Of a stretch of DNA of 64,000 bases, positions 59,430 through 64,000 are shown piece by piece. The notes under the pieces are model-generated. The model did no database searches. It was not told the origin of the DNA and saw only the letters and a program-made list of their open reading frames with translations. Origin of the DNA: Odontesthes bonariensis. Its lineage: Eukaryota; Chordata; Actinopteri; Atheriniformes; Atherinopsidae. A program made the position numbers and the translations under genes. The stretch's first letter is position 1. The number at the start of each line of letters is the position of its first letter. The stretch spans positions 26,157,209 to 26,221,208 of the forward strand of contig NC_134510.1 in assembly GCF_027942865.1 (NCBI RefSeq), read 5' to 3'.

Positions 59430-61980
59430 GTCACTATGTGGTGTATGGAAGCATTGTTAAAAGTTCACGCTGTTTTTTTTTCTTATCGTGGTGCACTTTA
59501 GTATGGAAGCCCAGAAAGGCATAGCAGGGATCAGCTTTCTAACCTCTGAAGTATTCTAATTCTAAATATCATTATTGTCATTATCTTTTCACATGGCAAA
59601 AGCAAAAAAGAGGCCGGAGAAAAAAAAAGAAAACCTTTTTTCGCCTGCTTACAAGTCATTAAACTGGGAGAAAAAAATTAATTTGGTGAGACTTTGTTCA
59701 AACGGATAATAAAAATCTGATCTTTTTGAGTTGCCTTTCAGGTCTTCCGTACTTTAATGAGAGGATAACTCCCATCTTGGCTTTGTCTTATCTCACTCTT
59801 GTAGACCTGAAATGAAAGTGGCTTTTTGATTATTACATGTAAACTAGGCTTCAGGGGGGTTGAATACCCCCGTATAACCGTTAAGTTGTACTGTTGACTT
59901 CTATGTAAGACATGGTTTTGTTTGTTTTTATCTTTTAGCTGCATCGACTCTCCTTAATTAGAACGTGACAGCTTGATCAGCGTTTGGATGAGATGTGGAA
60001 ATGTTATTATGCTGGTTAATTAGTGTTTGCATATGGAGACGTGCTGGTGTGGAATTTGTGTGTGTCTGTGTGTGCGCAGTGGGGGTTAATCTCCTGATCT
60101 GTCCATCAGTGAGTGGGTCAGATTTTATCATTAACCTTGTGCCACAGGACAGGGCTATATTGTTGTAAAGCCCAGCCACACACACATTTTCATTTAGAAC
60201 GCTTGCAAACACATAAACACAAACCCTTCCCACTGAACAACCCACACAAACACATGCAGCCATTTATGAATATGCAGCTCTCCTTCGTGAGGGATTCAGG
60301 AATGTCCTGTTATTTTTTTAATTAACTCTCAATGTCAGGCTGCCCTTAAACCTCTGAATTTATTAGCAGTGCTCGCTGTGGCTGAAGCTTTCCCTCTTCT
60401 CCACTCTACAAACTATTTCTGTATTTGTTTATTTTCAAGATTTCGAGATTTCTTGTGCTTCATATGCTGTACATTTTGCCTTTTTTTACAAGCTGGCTCA
60501 GTAAGGGTCAGATCTACGACTGTGTTCACAGCTCACTGGCATAATTTACCCGCAGGTTTTTTTATTCCTAACAAAGCCCGGGGAGGGATAGCTTACATTT
60601 TTCCATTTTCCTCCACCTATGAGACTTGCAATAAGCACGACCAAAGAAGCTTGAGTTCTTACAAGAGTTCTCTCTAGAAGCTATTAATGAGAGGTATAAG
60701 TGTCTGAGCTGTGCAGTAATGCCTGACTACTTTCATGTGTCCATGGAGAGATTAAAGGGAGAAAAGGGCCGGGACATAATAAGAGCCATAAGGAAGGGGG
60801 GATTTTATTGAGGGTGTATGAGTCTGAGTAGGGGAGGAAGAGGAGCAAGAAGAGAGTGTTTTACATCTTTTTGTTATGGACGGAGAGTGCCAAGGTCAAC
60901 CCACGTTCTTGGAGCCAAACAACAACAGCAGCAATGTTCAGAAGCGTGAGAAAGTTGAGGAAACACTAACCGCTGATGTCAGTTTAGGGGCTTGTGTGGT
61001 TCAGTGTGTAAAGGGTATTCAAGGTTGCGTGGTGACATGATGTATACACAAGGTTGACAGATGAAAAAAGCAAAGTCTCTTGACATGAAAGAATCGCAGC
61101 TTCCAGTGGCCTTCTCACGCTGTCACTCTCCTTCAGTTGTTTCCTTTTTAACATTCAGGGTCACAGCCCAGTTAAACTGTCACACAAATGTAAAAAGTTC
61201 ATCATGATTCAAGAGTCCATGGTGGCATCCTCAAGAAATGCGTCATTGGTGTGACCAGTGCGCCAAAGCCTCCAAAATATTAATTTCAGAGCAACTTCGG
61301 ATCAACTGTTTCGGGTCTGAAAATATTTCACAGGAGCTGCCAAACAAAAGGGATGCTGTGTTTTTTAATGCAGTAAAGAATTTAATTAATTATGGGTTTT
61401 CAATGTGACTGTAATCTTTGAATTTTTTGTGATGTGTGGTTTTTATTGTTAGGCTGTGATTTGTATGTCGAGCCTAAAACACTGTCTGATATTTATATGG
61501 ATGAATGTAAAATACGATAAACAGAAGAGAAAGAGGTTGAAAATAAGCAAAGGATTTCTCACATCAGGTCGGTAAAATGCTTTGGGAGAGTATTACACGC
61601 TGTATATGTGAAAACAAAGTCGTGCAAAGCCTTTTGTGGCTCTAAGCTGGAAATTAACCTCCTGAAGTGATGAGAATAAAGGCTATTAAGCAGATGCTGT
61701 GAGACCATTTTAAAAACTGAGATGTTGAATTAGAAAGAAGGAATCTTATCAGACCTCCAAAGACTCCCTGCCTAAAGCTAAATTAACCACAGCTACTATA
61801 AAGTTTTGGTGGTCGAGTTGTATTGTGGGTGATGTAGGCACCAGATTTTTAGCACGTTTTAGGATTAAGTACTAAATTGGAGTGGTTTCTTTTTTCCATT
61901 TAGAATAGTAATTAGAACTTATTTTACCAAAGTGAATAAACTCTAGTTGGTTAACTGCACTGACTTCTAAAGAAAACCAT
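59430..61980. other. Region without a supported gene
   Basis: No exon or recognisable repeat. It would be the first intron of the candidate gene at 59.4 kb if that is real. Confidence 0.45.
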
Positions 61981-62014
61981 CCATTCATCGTCCGTGCCTT
62001 CTTATCCAATAGAG

Positions 62015-62918
62015 CAGGGATGTCCAAAGTCGCCCCTCGAGGGCCGCTGTCTTGCAGGTTTTAGATGTTCCCTGTGCTTCATCACACCTGATTCAGATGA
62101 AATGGATCTCTTCAAAAAATTGTTAAAGGGATAGTTCGCCTCTTTTGACATGAAGCTGTATGACATCCCATATTAGCAATATCATTTTTGAACATTGACT
62201 TACCCCCTGCTGCGTCCTGTGAGCCGAGTTCGAGCCTCGTTTTGGTGTTGACGAAGGTAGTCCGGCTAGTTTGCTGGGGCCACAAAAATAAAGCGTTTTG
62301 CTTCTCAAAACAATATGCGTTCAAAAGAGTAAAACATTTGCATCACAAAATCGTTCATCCAGAAAAAGTCAGACCTCACAATCGCTTGGCGCTATTTTTG
62401 CCTCCCTTCATATCAATGCGTTCAGCCACCTGCCGACAGCCGCACCTGTTACGGTGTTTACTGCTCGGTCTGCACTTCGGTCTGCACGGTTTACACAGCC
62501 CGTAGTGATACGAAGGGAGAGAAAATAGAGCCAAGCGATTGTGAGGTCTGACTTTTTCTGGATGAACGATTTTGTGATGCAAAAGTATTACTCTTTTGAA
62601 CGCATATTGTTTTGAGAAGCAAAACGCTTTATTTTTTAAGCCCCAGCCAACTAGCCGGACTAGCTTCGTCAACGCCAAAACTCAGCTGGAACTTGGCTCG
62701 CAGGACGCAGCAGGGGTAAGTCAAATTTAATAAATGATATTGCTAATATGGGATGTCATACAGCTTCATGTCAAAAGAGGCGAACTATCCCTTTAAGTTC
62801 TGCACAAGCCTGCTAATGATGCATTGTTCTGAATCAGGTATGTTGAAGAAGGGAAACATCTAAAACCTGCAGGACAGCGGCCCTGGAGGCCCTCGAGGAC
62901 TGGATGTGGGCATCCCTG
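62015..62918. mobile_element. hAT MITE carrying a nested MITE
   Basis: Ends are CAGGGATG and CATCCCTG with imperfect palindromic arms (cctcgagggccgctgtc, tgcaggttttagatgtt). The exact 8-base duplication CAATAGAG flanks it at 62007-62014 and 62919-62926, which is the hAT signature. It has no coding capacity. About 240 bases belong to this element. The rest is the TTAA MITE at 62127-62792. A second, uninterrupted copy lies at 63631-63815. Confidence 0.92.
62127..62792. mobile_element. TTAA-target MITE nested in the hAT MITE
   Basis: Ends AGGGATAGTTCGCC and GGCGAACTATCCCT, flanked by TTAA on both sides (62123-62126, 62793-62796). Two long arms of about 285 bases each, nearly complementary over the aagcgttttgcttctcaaaa and acaaaatcgttcatcc blocks, enclose a unique centre of about 100 bases. 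It is the fuller version of the element at 10953-11354. It is non-coding and depends on a transposase elsewhere. Kolobok-like is the preferred family, as inference. Confidence 0.92.
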
Positions 62919-62949
62919 CAATAGAGGCATCACTATAATAATAATAATA

Positions 62950-63290
62950 ATCAATTACATTTGTAAAGCACTTTTCATTTCATACGGAATCTCAAAGTGC
63001 TATGCTGATGGTGGCAGACTACTGGATTGTAGCCACAGCTGCCCAGGGGCACACTGACGGAGGCGAGGCTGCCATGCACTGGTGCCATCGGCCCCTCCGA
63101 CCACCACCAGCAGGTGGTCAACCTAACATGCATGATTTTTTGGACAGTGGGAGGAAGCCGGAGTACCCGGAGAGAACCCACGCATACATGGGGAGAACAT
63201 GCAAACTCCACACAGAAAGGCCCCAGCTGGGTGTTGAACCTGGAACCTTCTTGCTGTGAGGCAACAGTGCTAACCACCACACCACCGTGA
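62950..63290 (-). mobile_element. tRNA-related SINE, second family
   Basis: Read on the minus strand it starts with cacggtggtgtggtggttagcact-type sequence (A-box-like), then a B-box-like ggttcaacacc, and then the strongly conserved body gtggagtttgcatgttctcc and ctccgggtactccggcttcc. This is a widespread fish SINE pattern, different from the family at 7646. An ATA trinucleotide run (62936-62952) adjoins its 3' end. The 3' third (62950-63100) is more diverged and its boundary is uncertain. Confidence 0.72.
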
Positions 63291-63630
63291 CGCTTATCCC
63301 TGACGACATTAGTCCAACACAAGACTAATACAATGGCCTCCTTACCATGATGACAGTACCAGTGTCAGGTGGCTTTTGGTGCCTGTTTGCATTGTCACAG
63401 GTTTGAGAGCCTGTCATGAGAGTGTTACTTGTGTTTGATGAACACCTTGTAGGTGCATCACTGCCAGTTATGGAACCGGTTTTGATTAATAAAACAATAA
63501 TAATATCTTCCAGATTCTCCTCCTGTTGCCACTGATGTCAGTGGCTCCAGCTTTGACACCAGCGGTCATGTTGAGCCGGCTTTTTGGCGTTTGCATCAGT
63601 CTCTTTTCAGTTGAAATGCGTGAAGCTGAT

Positions 63631-63815
63631 CAGGGATGCCCACATCAGGTCCTCGAGGGCCGCTGTCCTGCAGGTTTTAGATGTTCCTCTGCTTCAACAC
63701 ACCTGATTCAGATCAATGCATCCTTAGCAGGCTTGTGCAGAACTTAACAATCTTTTGAAGAGATCCATTTCATCTGAATCAGGTGTGTTGAAGCAGGGGA
63801 ACACGGGCATTGCTT
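63631..63815. mobile_element. hAT MITE, second copy, uninterrupted
   Basis: Starts CAGGGATGCCC and matches the arms of 62015-62918 in inverted order. At the position where the other copy carries the TTAA MITE, this copy reads continuously through one TTAA (in cagaacttaacaatc). Its right end is degraded, so no clean 8-base duplication is visible. Confidence 0.85.
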
Positions 63816-63903
63816 TGGTGGATAAGAGACCTAAGACACAAACAACCATGCACTCACAATTTAGACACATCGTTTAATGTACGTGCATGTGAAGACGGGT
63901 AGA

Positions 63904-63977
63904 TCATGAAAACTCCACAACTTGAGATGCCCGTTCTTCAGCAGTTTCAAACGTAGGATCCTCTGACTCTGATGTCA
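63904..63977 (-). CDS. Probable last coding exon of an unidentified gene
   Basis: On the minus strand a strong acceptor (tatttcttttgcag) ends at 63978 and opens a frame reading TSESEDPTFETAEERASQVV then EFS and a stop (TGA at 63906-63904). One base from the previous exon completes the first codon. The acidic, Ser/Thr/Glu-rich peptide looks like a disordered C-terminus. The rest of the gene would lie beyond the right edge. I do not recognise it. Confidence 0.4.
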
Positions 63978-64000
63978 CTGCAAAAGAAATACTACGTAAC

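Noticed and set aside
62975-63322. 115-codon minus-strand frame
   Set aside because: It lies wholly over the SINE and reflects the repeat sequence, not a gene.

Overview
The window looks like a piece of a teleost, probably percomorph, nuclear genome. The evidence is compact GT-AG introns, fish-like versions of vertebrate genes, tRNA-derived SINEs and short hAT and TTAA-target MITEs common in fish. I re-read exon joins by hand. Five vertebrate genes are complete, with every exon phase closing: m6pr (+), phc1 (+), styk1 (-), gstk1 (-) and casp2 (+). A sixth complete gene, a Rap1GAP-like gene (-), lies between gstk1 and casp2.

Layout. 1-3.66 kb: a very long charged-repeat coding exon on the minus strand, open at the left edge, not recognised, with a likely 5' untranslated exon near 4.2 kb. 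4.9-8.3 kb: intergenic, holding a LINE-type 3' tail and a SINE with perfect target-site duplications. 8.3-12.2 kb: m6pr, with a TTAA-target MITE in an intron. 14.6-20.8 kb: phc1. 20.9-26.6 kb: styk1, tail-to-tail with phc1. 26.6-30.6 kb: intergenic, with a hAT remnant interrupted by a SINE. 30.6-32.9 kb: gstk1. 34.5-42.0 kb: Rap1GAP-like gene. 43.3-52.8 kb: casp2. 52.8-64 kb: gene-poor, with microsatellites, a nest of MITEs and a SINE, one possible first exon at 59.4 kb (+) and the last coding exon of another gene at the right edge (-).

The genes are not an operon. They are neighbours with separate roles: lysosomal enzyme sorting (m6pr), Polycomb repression (phc1), a kinase-like membrane protein (styk1), peroxisomal/mitochondrial glutathione transferase (gstk1), Rap GTPase inactivation and apoptosis initiation (casp2). 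In human, M6PR/PHC1/STYK1 lie on 12p13 and GSTK1/CASP2 on 7q34, so two human synteny blocks sit together here, with the Rap1GAP-like gene inside the second.

Most notable: the styk1 product lacks the three classic kinase catalytic residues; a TTAA MITE sits inside a hAT MITE while an uninterrupted copy of the same hAT MITE lies 0.7 kb away and shows the empty site; two short introns (gstk1, Rap1GAP-like) are multiples of three and free of stops; and the left-edge gene is a long, unrecognised charged protein. I found no clearly new biological system, no CRISPR array, no RNA gene I can support and no retrovirus-like element.
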